Assembly: GCA_023333565.1 (NCBI GenBank)
Contig: JAJKFH010001921.1
Span: 372,001-436,000 of the forward strand
Reading direction: 5' to 3'
Length of the DNA: 64,000 bases
DNA from: Puffinus mauretanicus
Taxonomy: Eukaryota > Chordata > Aves > Procellariiformes > Procellariidae
A program made the position numbers and the translations under genes. Positions 35,905 to 48,296 of the stretch are shown here, piece after piece (the first letter of the stretch is position 1; every line of letters begins with the position of its first letter). The notes beneath the pieces were generated by a model. It had not been told where the DNA came from, searched no databases, and worked only from the letters and a program-made list of their open reading frames with translations.

Positions 35905-36195
35905 GGAGCTCACGGCAGCTCCTCCCATTGCTTTTCAGGCCGGCCGAGCTCACCAGAGGCCAATCGCTAGCTGCCTGCAGGACAAAACAGGAGGATTGTG
36001 TTGGCAATTTGGCACCCAGCACCGAACATATTGGTTTCCCAGTTGCAGGCTGTTTCCTGGAAACCAAATAATCTCTGTGGCCGGCACCATCTCCTATTAT
36101 TCTTTATTAAGAATTTAGCTCAATGCATCGAACTGGCCACAGACACAATTCAATTAATTGGCCTCCTCAGTAGATTTGCTACTCTGATGTAAACA
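35905..36195. promoter_or_regulatory. Candidate conserved enhancer-like block
   Basis: About 290 bp dense in intact transcription-factor-like words: CCAAT-type (CCCATTG near 35925, GGCCAATCG near 35958), NFI-like TTGGCAATTTGGC (36001-36013), TTTCCTGGAAACC (36052-36064), TTATTAAGAATT, and a homeodomain-like CAATTCAATTAATTG (36146-36160). The sequence lacks the decay, poly-A tracts and slippage of its neighbours and has balanced composition, as conserved non-coding elements often do. No cross-species alignment is available, so this is pattern-based inference. Confidence 0.35.
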
Positions 36196-38267
36196 AGGAG
36201 GCTGGTGTGGGAGAGTGGAGCTCAGTGAGGCCAGACTCGCCTTCCAAGAGGAAAGTGCAGAGAGGATGTACGTGTTGAATGACTGCGGGAGCTGCACTTA
36301 GTGCTGAAGCTTAGCAGGCATGAGTGGTGTGAGCTCATCCAACTCACCGCTCCTATAAGCAACGAGCCACAGAAGACCTTCAGCCTCTGGAGAACAATTG
36401 AGAGAAAACAAGAATGCGTTGGAGAAGGGCTGCTCCAGTACGTGTTGCCAGAGTGAAGTACCAAACTGTGATCGCTGGGCAATGTGGATGCTTCAGCAGG
36501 TAGAAGCCCCTCTTGTTGTTCATGGGATAGCGTTTGCAAGGTTGTCCTTGCAGCACTGGCCTCAGCCTGGGGAGGGAGACCAGGCTACATCTGCCCCACC
36601 TTCTATCCTCATGGCCTTTCTGAAAGCACAGCCCCGAAGAGCGCTGAGTGCTGAGGCTGCTGCCTCAGAACTGTTGTTCTCTAGGTGCACGGGGCAGAGG
36701 GGGGTTGGGGTTTTTGGTTTGGGCACAGCTGCGTGTCCAGCTGTTTAACGCTGTTTGTCATTTCTTTCCTCCACCCCTCTTTTCTCCACTCCTTTCTGCA
36801 GCCTGAACCTCGTCCCTGGGTGACAACCTCCCTCTAAAGTCCTTACTTGTCCATTTCACCTCCTTTTCCGCATTTTTTTCTGATCCTGCCACTAGAGCTG
36901 GTACAGAGCCTGGCACCTTTCCTGAGGAATGTTAGCATCAGCAGCCGCTGATTTCTTAGCCACAAAACACTTCAGAAAACTCCATCAGACCAGGAGGGGC
37001 CAAATTCCTGCAAAAGAAAGTCCTTGGCAGCAGAGTGGTATGTTGAAGACAAGATAGGGCTTAGGCAGGCTTTACGTAGCTACAGCTCGAGATGAGTAGC
37101 TATACTCAGGTATGTTCACAGGCAGTTTGTAGGTAGGGATGGAGACATGCACTTAAACCTGTAATCTGTGTGTGTGCTTTGCATAATTCTTCCTCAGCGT
37201 GATCATGGGACCAAGCGCATTTTTTCTACAGCTGGGTATGAATGCCTGTGTAATACACTCAGTCCTACTCCTGCAACCAAGATTCAGCGTATTCGTGATT
37301 TCTGCTAATTGCTTATTTTATGCAGAGGATTTTTCATTGTTACCATTACCTGAGGAATCACTACCTCTATGTACAAAGACTTGTATTTGACTAGAAGTGA
37401 AACGGACTTTTTTGCATATATAAAAGTATTCATAAATTCTTCTATTCATTCTTCTTTTTAAAAAAAAATCCAACAATATATATAGGAAATTAAAGCACCA
37501 CGCTGCTTAGAAATAATTAACCACTAATAACAATTTATCATTAAAGAGTAACTTTCTTGTGAAACAAGATTTTTTTCTTGACTACCTTGCAAACAGAGAA
37601 AGGACAAAATTTGCAACAAATTCTGTCCATGTCTGTTTCAAAAGATTTTTTAAACATGTATCTGTTTCTTAGTTGAGTTTCCAGATTGACAATAGCCCTT
37701 TAAATTGGAAAGCACAACCATACCTTTTCTTAAACATGGAAATATTGGACAAAACCTTGCTAGATGAAAGAGATAATTGAAAGACTAGTGCGTCCTTCAT
37801 TTAGAAACCTGTGTGCTGTCTGATAGGCATTTTTTGTCTGACACAGAGAAAGACATGAGACTTGTCAAAGATCTGAAAATACCACTATAAAGGCAAAATT
37901 ACCACTTGTAATTCATAACTCAGATGTTGTTGCCTTCCTGGAGACACAGCTGTGTGCCAAGTGAGCCTCATCCCAGTGTCATCCGTGAGAAACACCATCA
38001 CCTCCCACTTGTCACTGTTCCCTGTTCCTCAGCCCTCACTACTCTGTGGATCCTGGAGTTGTGCGATTTGCACAACTCTCTTTTATACTGTAGCCTCACA
38101 CATGGTGTGACCGGCTGTGAACTGCTGCATTTCCAGCGTTTACGCATCCAAATGGCTAGGAAAGCACATGCTTTCGGTGGTGAAAGTGGCGGACCAGGGG
38201 AACCCACTTCTTCAGAGTCAGATGAACTACAGGCATATAAAAGCTATAGGCTTGATGCAGAGGTAAT
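36196..38267. other. Non-coding unique sequence
   Basis: No gene recognised. The AT-rich part 37420-37560 has several TAAT cores. The frames at 36398-36748 (plus) and 36222-36539 (minus) overlap antisense and are treated as chance. Confidence 0.55.
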
Positions 38268-38352
38268 TAGATGAAGTCCTACAGCCCATGTGCTTTACCG
38301 GATGTCAGCCTAAATGAGCTAATGGTCCCTGCTGACCTTTAAATCCATGAAA
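38268..38352 (+). mobile_element. Old CR1-type LINE 3' end fragment
   Basis: GTCAGCCTAAATGAGC followed by TAATGGTCCCTGCTGACC and TTTAAATCCATGAAATG closely follows the 3'-terminal text of reptile-type CR1 (GTCAGACTAGATGATC, AATGGTCCCTTCTGACCTT, then ATCTATGA repeats). Only the last 80 or so bases are present. It is unrelated in age to the bird CR1 at 1885. Confidence 0.75.
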
Positions 38353-40059
38353 TGCTGGCTGTGAAACTGCTTGATCATGGCCTTTTCTGATAGAAATCTC
38401 TCCTGTTTGGTTTTAGACTGGTCCACAACATAGGATCCATGCATTTTCACACAGAAGTAATTGCAATAGGGGCATCCTTAAATAAGTTCATAGAATGTCT
38501 CTGGTCTCCTCCGTTCCCCCCCTGCTCCTTTTTTAGGGTTAAAAACTCATTTTGGTGTTTTTTTTTCTTCAAAAGTAACTTTCAGATCCTTTTGCAGTTT
38601 CTGGATGTTGGATGTCTGCTATGATTTTTGCAAAGGCTTGGCAGGAAATTTTTTGCCAGAGAGGGTGTCAGTGCTGTGAGAGCAAAGAGACCTCTCTATA
38701 AAACGCTAGGGCTTAGACACGTGGCAGACACCAGCTGATCCACAGCAAGTGTCGCTGTGTGCACTGCTATCTCACGCACTTTTCCCCACCTACTCTTTTG
38801 CTGGGATGAAAGCCACCCCCTGCCCTTGCCAGAGGGTTGTGCAGGTGGTGCAGTGTGCAGCCCTGCTCGCCTGCTTGCCAAAGTGAGAATGAGGCAACTG
38901 CGGGCTAGGAAAGGGCTGGAGAAGCTATAACCAGTCGTGTCCTGTATAACCCAGAATTGCCCTCAGACAGGAAACTTCAAAGGAGACAGAACAAATCACA
39001 ATCAAATTAGAAGAGTCGAGTACACTGAAACATGCAAGAGTTGTTTTACCAGGGAGGTTGATTTTGGAAGACCAAAGCTGAAATTAAAATCAGAACTCAC
39101 TCTCTTGCTCGTTTAGTCAAAATCAATAGTATCACCACAAGAGGTGTTATTTCAACACATTAGTGTTTTGGCTCCAAAGTGATCCTGGCAGGTCTAGTAA
39201 CTATAAAGAGTAGAATCATGAAATGAAGAAAGGCAAACTCTTGAACTAAGACTGCACTAAGATTAGAAGTTTATAGTGTAGGAAATAATGTCCTATCATT
39301 CCCCTGAGGAAGAGACTACTAGCCGTCTAATAACAGGTTACTTTCATCTCTAGTTTTTCTAGAATTCTGTAAAGTAAGTAAATTAATGTGAATATTTTTT
39401 TATGAACAGGGAAGGTGCTATTTCTACCCTTTATAAGTAACCTGAATCCGCAGAAATATTCTTCTTCATAATGGAACACATGGGTTTTCAGACAAGGTTT
39501 CTCTTGGTCCTGCTCAGTCTGGGACTGAGAATGGTGCCACCACAGAGCATGAATGTATGGATAGAGATAGACTGTCTCCTCTTGAACATTTTGTGTTCAC
39601 ACTGATTATTCTAAATTCATCACAAGGCTGGATCAACATACAGGTCCTACACAGAATATGTAGATCTCCTGAAATGCTGACATACTACCAGCCTAAAGCA
39701 CTCTTCTCTGGGGGGACCTCAGGGTTTGCAGTCTTCTCCTGTGGGGGTGTACAGTGCTTGTGTGTCACTGAGATATTTTCCATCTCCATCTGATCAACTG
39801 GGATCCAGTAGTTGTACTGGAAGAAAGGATGGAGACAATGCCACACCAAGGTGTCCTTTCTCCTAACTTGCATGGCCCAGATCAGTGCTAAGCCTTCTCA
39901 GAGGTGAGGAAAATGGTCAGATAGCTTTCCTTACACTGGTAATAAGAAACAGAGACAATTGCCTAGCAAGTGCCTTAGGTAGTATGGCTATTGTGCATCT
40001 TCTTTAATATTCTGTCCCTCTACTACAGCACTTAACCACAGTACCTCACAGGTCTTTTT
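38353..40059. other. Non-coding unique sequence
   Basis: No gene or dated repeat recognised. A T-rich run lies near 38560-38570. Confidence 0.55.
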
Positions 40060-40640
40060 ATTTACTGTAGCTGTGCAACAGGCTGAGGGCTTCAATCATT
40101 TTTCCATGATCTTTTTTCTAGTTATAAGGAGACATTTGCTGTATGTAGCAGTTATTCCCTAGATTGTCTCCTTGAATTCAGCCTCATTATTTTATCATTT
40201 TGACAATGGACTGCATTTGCCATCTGCTGGCTCCAAACCTCAATATAATCCAAGTCCCTTGGAATCTGGTTACACTGTTTCTTGTTATTTGCTCATGCTC
40301 CAGTTTCTGCATCATCTGTAAACTTGGAGCTCTCCAGTCAGATTCTGCTCTCCATTTTTTAACCAGGGTAAATCTGGACCTTCTCCACTAAAGTCTGTGG
40401 AATTACTCCAGAGTGAACAAACGGAAACCAGAGCTGGCTATTGCCTAGGTTTTCAACACCCTCATCCAAGTAATTTTATATTTATATATAGACACAAGTT
40501 ATGAACAACAGATGTCCTAAAGTTGACCTTGAGGATACTTTTCATCTATTCTGTTCCTATGTCATTTTTCTAGTTGACACCCGTTTTACCTCAGTCCTTG
40601 GTGTTTGTTTGAAGCTAGTTCAATATTAATAAACACGTTC
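40060..40640 (-). mobile_element. Ancient CR1/L3-type LINE fragment, interrupted
   Basis: Antisense LINE landmarks appear in order. GACAATGGACTGCATTTGCC with ATCTGCTGG (40202-40230) matches the segment that reads TTGAATTTCATCTGCCATTTTG. CAAGTCCCTTGGAATC follows, then TGCATCATCTGTAAACTTGG (40308-40327). After an insertion the next LINE text is CCTCATCCAAGTAATTTTATA (40460-40480), the counterpart of the usual CATCCAAGTCATTTATAAA, and decayed text follows to about 40640. The body lacks a usable frame. Confidence 0.7.
40336..40440. mobile_element. Palindromic MITE-like element nested in the LINE
   Basis: GTCAGATTCTGCTCTCCATTT opens the element and AGGGTAAATCTGGACC with TCCACTAAAGTCTGTGGA form its centre. 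The inner part 40373-40412 (TCTGGA...TCCAGA around TCCACTAAAGTCTGTGGA) is an imperfect palindrome. It matches an amniote palindromic repeat whose core reads CTCCATTGACTTCAATGGAG, with arms like GGGTCAGATTCTGCTCTC. It separates two consecutive LINE landmarks, so it inserted after the LINE. Family name uncertain. Confidence 0.68.
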
Positions 40641-43600
40641 TTACTGTTATGAATGAAGTTTTGGCAAAGTGAAGATACTTTCAGGCTATGTTTACACTCC
40701 TTTTTCCCCCTTTCATTTTCTTCATTTTTTCTTCTTTTTTTGGATAAAGATTTTTTCTTTACTATAACAACAAAGCGTTACTATGTAGCAGACAACTACA
40801 CGCGCCTGGGGAAGGTAGGTTTACTGTGCTCCCTGGAATAAACAATAAAAAACTTGCAAAGTGCCTGAATGCATGGAGTTTGATACTCCACACCAGTGTG
40901 GAGGAGAAACCTAGGAGAACTGCTGACCTGTCACATAACTCTGCAATTTAGTATTACGAAATCCCTTCCCTTTCCCACACCTCTGGAACACCAGTGTGAA
41001 GCAGAAAGCAAAATATGTTTTGTCTCTACAACTCCTCTCCTTCCCTTCTATTTCTCCCATGCTGGTGAATCTTATTGCCTGTCATAATTACAGTTGTCAG
41101 CATGAAGTCCCCAGGGCAGACTAGAGCACACGAGAATAGTATAAAGGCAGATGCAACCTGCTATCAGGACGTTTATGCCAAACACGCTGCACACTTTGAA
41201 GGTGTTGCATCTTAACCGGCTGATTTTCCTGCTTACACCTGTTTCCAAACTCTACCCTTTTCCTCACAGTTTGCTGTTTTGCATTTTAGCCCCTAATTTC
41301 TGTCACGGTAGCAGGAGAAACGTGGAATCAAGCTCTGCTCCAGCTTACAACACCTAGTATTGTCTGTCCTGTGGAAACAGGAGTAATGTGATCCTGTAAC
41401 ACGAGACTGTCTCATAATGTGCACTCAGGAGGGAGTTCAAGTGTTTTTGGCATTACCTAACTCCCAAGTACTCAACTTTTAGCTCTAATGTTCTCTTGGC
41501 AACATGTGGTGCAATTTATATATATATTTCTATGCAGTTTCCTTGGTTTTTAACACAAGAAAATATAAATAGTGCCACGTGCAAATAAAACAGCCCACCC
41601 ACGTGGTCCACCAGGTTTTGAAATACAAGCGTCACCAGACATTGCTGTTCCCCGGGTTAAAGGTCTAATGTCACCAGCTAGCTGCCCTGTTGGGTGGCTA
41701 TGCTCTGCAGACAAGCCTTAGAGAACAGAGGCACCACACTGTTGAATCATAATTCAAACAATGTGGGAGAGGAAGCATGCATTTTATGCCCACTTAAATA
41801 CGCAGTTTTAGGAGATCTGGCTTGAAAGTGAGAAAGCACGGGTGAGATCTCGCCTTGCGTCACGCTCCCCCCCGGACCACAAGTGAGCCTTTTCCTCCTC
41901 TTTGGTAAAAGATGTGAGCAGACTCTTGTCTTCTCGTTAAGATGCTGATTCTTCACTCCTTACAAATAATGTGGTAAGGAATAAGGGAAAAGCACCTCTC
42001 ACAGGGATAGTAAATGCGGGATGGCCTGGGTGCCAGTTAAAGCACCTTGTCTGAAGACAGAAGTTATTTAGGGTCAAAAAAGAGAAAAAGCCCTCTTCTT
42101 TCTGTGTCCTGCAGAAAAACATAGAGTGGCGTGAAAATCAGGTGAGTTGAAGAGCCAGAGAGGAACATGAATGTTTCCTCGACTTCAGGATGAATTTCCT
42201 GCTAACATTTGGACTAAAGTTACCGGAGACCTTCAAAGAAATTGCAGCTGTTCGATGATGATCGAAGGTTCCTCAGAATGAAACAGAAAGTGTTTCCTCA
42301 GGGTTGTGCACTCACTGCCTGGCCTTCCCATGTCCAAAGATACTTTTTCAATAAGGGTAGAGGAGCCAACGAGGCTGTGGCTCTGACTTCTGCACCCCAC
42401 TTCAGGAGAGTGGAAATATGCAGCCATCTTCTCATTGCTACAGTGCCAGATACCAGTAGATTGGGCTGCTAGCAGGCGGCATCTCAGGCTAGCCTAGCCC
42501 TCAGGCGTCATCTTGCAAATGTCAGTGGAGAGGAAAGCAGCAGCAAGAGCATTGCCCCTCTGACTCCCGTGGTGTGGAGCAGTTCTCCCAGGACCTGAGC
42601 AAGTCACTCTCACATGCACGTCTCCCAAAGTGCGGAGTTGCCCAGCTGTAAGCAAATGCAATGAAATGCCAGTATTATCTTCTTTGGTCAGCGACGATCC
42701 TTTGAATGTAAATCATGACTGACAGTTTGTGTGCCTGGATTTTGAATCGTGGCTCTGCAATATCCTCTGACATCAATGAAATGTACATCCCATGAGCGGG
42801 AGGGGAAGGTGCACCGGGCACAGTGATAAATGGGTATCCAATGCATTTTATGCTGCTGGAACGGAAGGATACACCATGTTTTGTCTCTGGCTGGCTTTAC
42901 CTGTACTCTGTAGGATGAAGTATCTCCACTGTGCAAAGATGCTGAAATGGCAGACACGCTCTGCCTCCCAAACCCAATGGGGACCACAGAGCAGGGCTCA
43001 GGAACAGGTCACTGTGATCTGCCTCGCCCAGCTCCTCCTTGCAGGCAGAGCACCTTCACCACTTTCCCCAGGCTGGATACCTCTGCTCTGCTGGAGCCCT
43101 TATCAGCCTTGCGCTCTGAGCCATGGCATATGCAGAGTACACCAGTGCAAAAGCATTCAGAATATGTTTTCTGAAGTGACTGCTGCTGAACAGGAATTCA
43201 GCATGGTAGGGGGTTGTCGTGGTGCATTGAGCAGCCACCTGGAGTAACACATCAGACAGGCAAAGTTGGAGGACAAAAGCAGATGACACCTTGTTCATGC
43301 ACCTGGAATTATCTCCCCTGTCCAAACAGCCTGCTCCGAATTTTGGAAGAACTTACCAGAGTTTCTGATAAAGCTGCCACCTCTGACTCTAGTAAGTTTG
43401 CTTACTGCTTCCATCCCAACATGAAACAGATGATTGTTTTTATGGCAGCTACAAAACACCACAAGCAGCAGATACATGAAGGTAGAGCTTTTGCCGTAGC
43501 AAAGCGTGCCGTGGAGCAGGTGGAGTGGGACTCCTCCCAAAGTCAGGGAACAAGGAAACCAGAGGTGCCACACAGGTTTGAAGTTGTAGAGAGGTGGGAG

Positions 43601-45399
43601 TTCAACACAGAAACTGGGGACAGTCGGTGGAAAGCTCCAAAATGGGTGCAGTCAAGTGCAGCGCTGGCTGGCTGCTGCAGAGAGAGCTTTTTAATTTGCA
43701 AGTCTCTTCCCTCCAATTCTAGCAGTTGCCTTTCTGAGGGAAGCTGGGAGATATTTCTTTCAGCATTAATTAACACATACCATATTTTTCCAGCCATATT
43801 GCCTTTTCAGATTCACACGTAACAAGTTCCACTGCCATGCAGTCATTTTAAAAGTTCATATAACAGTGACTACAGGGGAATAGATTGAAAAGTGACTAGT
43901 AGCAGCTTAATTGAATTATTGACAACCTTCCTTTTCATCTCAGTCATAAATTTATCACCAGAGTAATCCAGTATTCCCACAATCTTCGTGAAAGATGTTA
44001 TGCAAATCACATTCCTGAACATAGATTTTTAGAGAATATGCCTGCACACATTATGGACCTAAGATCAGAGAGAAGACACGGTTTGTTGAGAGCAGATCAA
44101 AATTGTGCATTTCTTGGATCTGCATGAAGGTAATGTCTTAATTTTCACAAGTACCTGCAGTCTGATATCTAAAAATACAATAGATGCCCTAATTTGGCTA
44201 AAGCTAGCATAAGGTAATTGTAGTACAGAAAAGATCTTAGGAAAAAAAGCAACATAATTTATGTCCATTTCAATTCCACATGGTATGGATTGTCTCACTG
44301 GTGCTTGATTTAGGACCTGTTGAGTTGCCCATTGAGAAAACTATCCTTTAACTCCTTCTATAATAGCTATTCTGGGCTCTTACATTCCCAACAGCAAAAT
44401 TGATTTCCCACTCTCAGGCCAAAAAAATCATTCCAAAGAATATAGCTGAGACGTGCTGATGTTCACGCTCTCTGTATGTGTACACATGCACATCTGTGCA
44501 CGCATGTCTATGCATGTTTCTTGTTAAGGACAGAAGCTCACACCTCTGGTAGCATGATGCTGATGCTGTAATCTTAAATTAATGCCACTGTAAACCTCAA
44601 CAATATTTCTCTGGATTTATTGCCTTGTAAGAGGGAGCAGAATCTCACCCAATCCCTTGACTGATTAGAAATGTCATTCCTCCTGATGTCATAGCTAGGC
44701 TGTGCTCACAGTCCCTGAGCTACACAAATTCATCCCACATCATTTTCAGGTTAAGAGGTTTTTGTTAGTTTAATTAAAGTTAATTTTCTTAAATTTACTG
44801 GAAAATGAGGGGGATTTTGAAAAATCTGTATGTATACTTTTGAAAGATATTTAAAAGTCAGTTAGACTGTTCCTGGTAAATTTGAGTTTGGTAAAACAAT
44901 CCATCATATCCATATATTCGACCATAAAATTTTGACTGCCAACATTTTGATTGAAACTTTTTAAAAAACACTTAAAAACTCTGTTCCACCACCTCTGATA
45001 AAATTCTGTATTCTTCTTCGTAATTTTTTTATTAGTTTTATGAAAAAAAGAGCTTATCTACATGTATAGTTATGTATGCGTACAGTGTTTCCTGGGAAAA
45101 TGCACTTGCAAATGCATTGATCTAAAAAAGAGTTTCTTTTCCTCCTTATGAGTTTCATTCTCCAAAACAAAAGTGCATGCCCACATGCAGTTACCCAAGA
45201 ACAGCTCCTCTGCTCTTTAGATTCTCACTATCAAACATCAAGAAGACTTACTTGAGTTCAGCACTTGCTTAAATAAATGAAATACAGGAAATTACTTTAG
45301 AAAAGCAGTGCAGCACCCTCTAGCGTGGATACCAGTAGATTAGGAAATAATATGGCTTTATAAATACCTGATTAAGCTGGTGCTGACCCACCAGTCAGC
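40641..45399. other. Non-coding unique sequence
   Basis: No exon recognised in 4.7 kb. It contains a TG/CA-rich stretch at 44470-44518 (Z-DNA-prone) and AT-rich DNA at 44800-45060 that may hide another decayed repeat. The plus frame at 43214-43822 (202 codons) is discussed among the rejected items. Confidence 0.5.
44470..44518. repeat. Alternating purine-pyrimidine (TG/CA) tract
   Basis: Repeated TGTATGTG, ACACATGCAC, TGTGCACGCATG and TATGCATG text, with alternation over most of 48 bp; an interrupted microsatellite. Confidence 0.7.
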
Positions 45400-45600
45400 C
45401 CAATGTCTGGTTTAGGCTCTGTCACTAAACTTCTGATTGACCTCAGGCAATTTGGTTCACTTCGTCTCAGGTTCCTAACCTGTAAAAATCAGAAAATAAT
45501 TACTTTTTTTAAAACACCTTAGACTGTCCTAATGACAAGTTCCTCCTGTATAAAAGTATTGTATTGGTATTGTATTGTATTACTGGTATTGTAATCATAA
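45400..45600 (+). mobile_element. Ancient MIR/CORE-type SINE, 3' part
   Basis: GGTTTAGGCTCTGTCAC (45410-45426), GATTGACCTCAGGCAATTTGG (45435-45455), CGTCTCAGGTTCC and CCTGTAAAAATCAGAAAATAAT (45479-45500) follow the MIR 3' consensus (CTGGCTCTGCCAC, GTGACCTTGGGCAAGTCAC, CCTCAGTTTCC, TCTGTAAAATGGGGATAAT). The trailing part, AAAACACCTTAGACTG and then GTATAAAAGTATTGTATTGG, resembles the GCTTTGAGATCC...GCTATATAAAAG tail of related amniote SINEs. The tail has decayed into an ATTGT-type simple repeat at 45556-45592. Confidence 0.82.
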
Positions 45601-48296
45601 CCACATGGTGGAGGCTGGAGTGACAGCTCTACCTCCTGAAAACGTACTGTGCAACGGTGTGGCTAGGTAAGCTCTCTTGTGTGGTGCTTCACCTCATCTG
45701 CCAGCCAAGCTCTTTTTTTTTCCCCAGTATGATCTGCACCAGCAAAGCAGTGCCTTGTGGACTGGGATCATAAGCTGTACTGTCAGGTTTTCAAAACTGG
45801 TCAATAATGGTTTTGTACTTCTTCCTCTTGGAAAGACTGCTGCACATTGATTCATGTAAACCAGGATACCTCTCTCTCATGTTAATAAATTCCATTGTCT
45901 TGCACTTTATTTTGGGACTTAGTAAAAGGATGGGACTTGCTTGGGGAAGTTGAGTGAGGAAGGAGGGCAGAGATTTGGTTCCCGCAGGATCTTCTAATGA
46001 GGTAAAGAGATTTTCAAAATGCCTGAGCTCTTAGACTTTTCAGAGGCAACTTAGCTAGAAAAGAGACCTTCTGAGGAGCTGGTCTTTCACTTCTACTTTG
46101 TATTGCACTTTATCATTCTCCAACACATTCCTGTTGGTGTTCACTGAGTTAATTGCTAAATCACTGTTGCTAAAAGCTGGAGATTGTCAGAAGTGCCAAA
46201 GGAAGCACTTTCTGACAGCTTGAGTACACTGGAAAGGATGGAGAAAAGGAAGATTAGTGTGCAAAAGCCTTTACTTAGAATGATGTCCTCCCTGGAGTTT
46301 GTCTGGGGCTGCAGCCATCATGCATGTATACGTGATATGCACATATATGTGTATATAACTTTTTGAAGTCATATTGCCTTTCCAGTGCATGGCCAGATAT
46401 ATAAAACCCAGGTGGAGTCAGGTGGGATATCTACTTGTTGACACTATGTTGATGGGACTGTGTTGCAGGACTGGTTCTGTAATGTAATAACCAAGAACTT
46501 CTTCGACAGAACTTGTTGGGTACAAACCACTTAATCTTCAATGTCTCTGACTCAAGCATAAAGTGACAAAATAATTAAGGTAATTAAGGACCTGTCTAGG
46601 CTGGACAGTTATGGAGCAGACAAGGAAATATGTGCCAACACACTCAGACAGGTGAGATGCACTACCTCCATCTCTATAGCTGGTTTTCACATGCCGTGGC
46701 CTGCCCATTGCTCAAGCACGTGCAAACTACTCAAGAAGACCATGTTCAGGCCGATCTTTTCCTAGTTAAACAAGGCTTTTACCATTTTGAGGGTGCCATG
46801 AACTTTTCTTCCTGCCTCCCAGCCAGGTTCCTCTCCCCTTGCACAAAGCAGTCATATCAGTCACAAGGCACTTGCCTTTTTCAGTTCTCTTTAGCACCCG
46901 TGAGGAAAAAAAAAATGTATCTATCAAAACTAGACCTGATGGGAGCAGCCTTTTATTTCTCCCTCTGCAGTAAGATCCAAGGCATAAAGTCAGGGGACAG
47001 AAGTCTCTTTACGTCTGAGAGACAGGAATCAGGACATAGAAAATCTCCAGGGTTTTCTTAGCACTACCTCCTGCTTTTAGGTCTGCAATGATCATACTTC
47101 AAATTAGAAATCTGTGATTTCAAGAAGAAATGGGAAAAAATGTTTCCTCTGTCTTGCAGTCAGCAGTCTTCAAAGCCAAGATTCAGATTTTCAGCAGGAA
47201 TAAGTTAACACATGCTGATCTCTTCCAAAATTGTGAAAAGCAGTAAGATTAGAGATGTGCAGGAAGGAGACAAAAACTTACAGAGGATCCCGAACAGTAT
47301 ATTACCAGATTTGACACCAGTTTTGTCTTTCTTTTATTTTAAATCATGCTCTTGGAACATCAGTTTATACTGGGATCAAGTCTTTCACTGGTGGGACCGG
47401 GGTTTTGAACATCACTGCAGTACTGGCAGGAGGACTTGCACAACTTCCTTATACGCAGTCACATAAACCAGCAACATGAAAGTGACAACGGGAGATTAGG
47501 AACAACCCTGGACTTAGCCATCCTATTACCTTTTACTTCTTTTGTTCTGGTACAAGCAGGTTCAAAGGATCCTGATCCTGCAAGTATGTAACGATCCAAT
47601 TATCCTTAGCTCCATTTTGGATCAGTTTGCGGAGTCAGAGTAGGACTGTGTGTGCAGAAAAATGGCCAAGGCCTGTGGTGTAAGTGGACATTATTCTGAA
47701 CATATTGCAAGACTTCCCTTAATAAATTTTTAGATATTATTAGCTCTGTATTTCAGTATCATGCTGACAGTACTGCTGCAGTTAAATTGCCTGTGGGCCA
47801 GGCCTGCTGCTTGGTGGTGAGTCCAGAACAAAGGGGCTGCATATTCTCCCCGGCTACCATAAAGCTGGATACGATTATTGTTCTGCCCACATCCACCAGC
47901 TGGGATCAAGCCCTTTCTGAGCAACATAAGGCTAAGGCCACATCTGGTCTAGGATTTAGACATATGATTTTAACTTGTTCAAGCTAATTAATATATTTCA
48001 AAATGCTAGATAAAGCAAACTGCTTGGACCTGAGCTTGTGCTAAATTCAGCTTCAGCAGACCACCTTGGGAAGTCCGAGTGATTCTTAGCTAGAGTTGTA
48101 GGAGGCTCTAATTCATCTGAACCACATTTACACATTTTAAAGCCAAGGATGGAAAACAGTTTTTCTTTCTAACGTAATCGTGGTGAGAACACAGCAACAG
48201 TTAAATGCTTCTCTGTATGCATCCGACCTTGGGAAAAACTGGAAAGCTGCAGAGAATCTGAAATGAAACCAACAAAGTGCACAGCTGGTAATTCAC
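45601..48296. other. Non-coding unique sequence
   Basis: No gene or dated repeat recognised. An ATGTATA-type simple repeat sits at 46319-46359 and an A10 run near 46905-46914. The plus frame at 46630-47061 (143 codons) has no domain. Confidence 0.55.

Noticed and set aside
43214..43822. 202-codon plus-strand frame with tryptophan-rich text (VERWEFNTETGDSRW)
   Set aside because: No recognisable family, antisense frames (43295-43573, 43543-43797) are equally open, and no splice context or Kozak start supports it. Treated as chance.
44810..45005. AT-rich text ending CCACCTCTGATAA as an inverted copy of the repeat at 32000
   Set aside because: Only about 12 bp of clear agreement (AGAGGTGGT) could be aligned; not enough for a repeat call.
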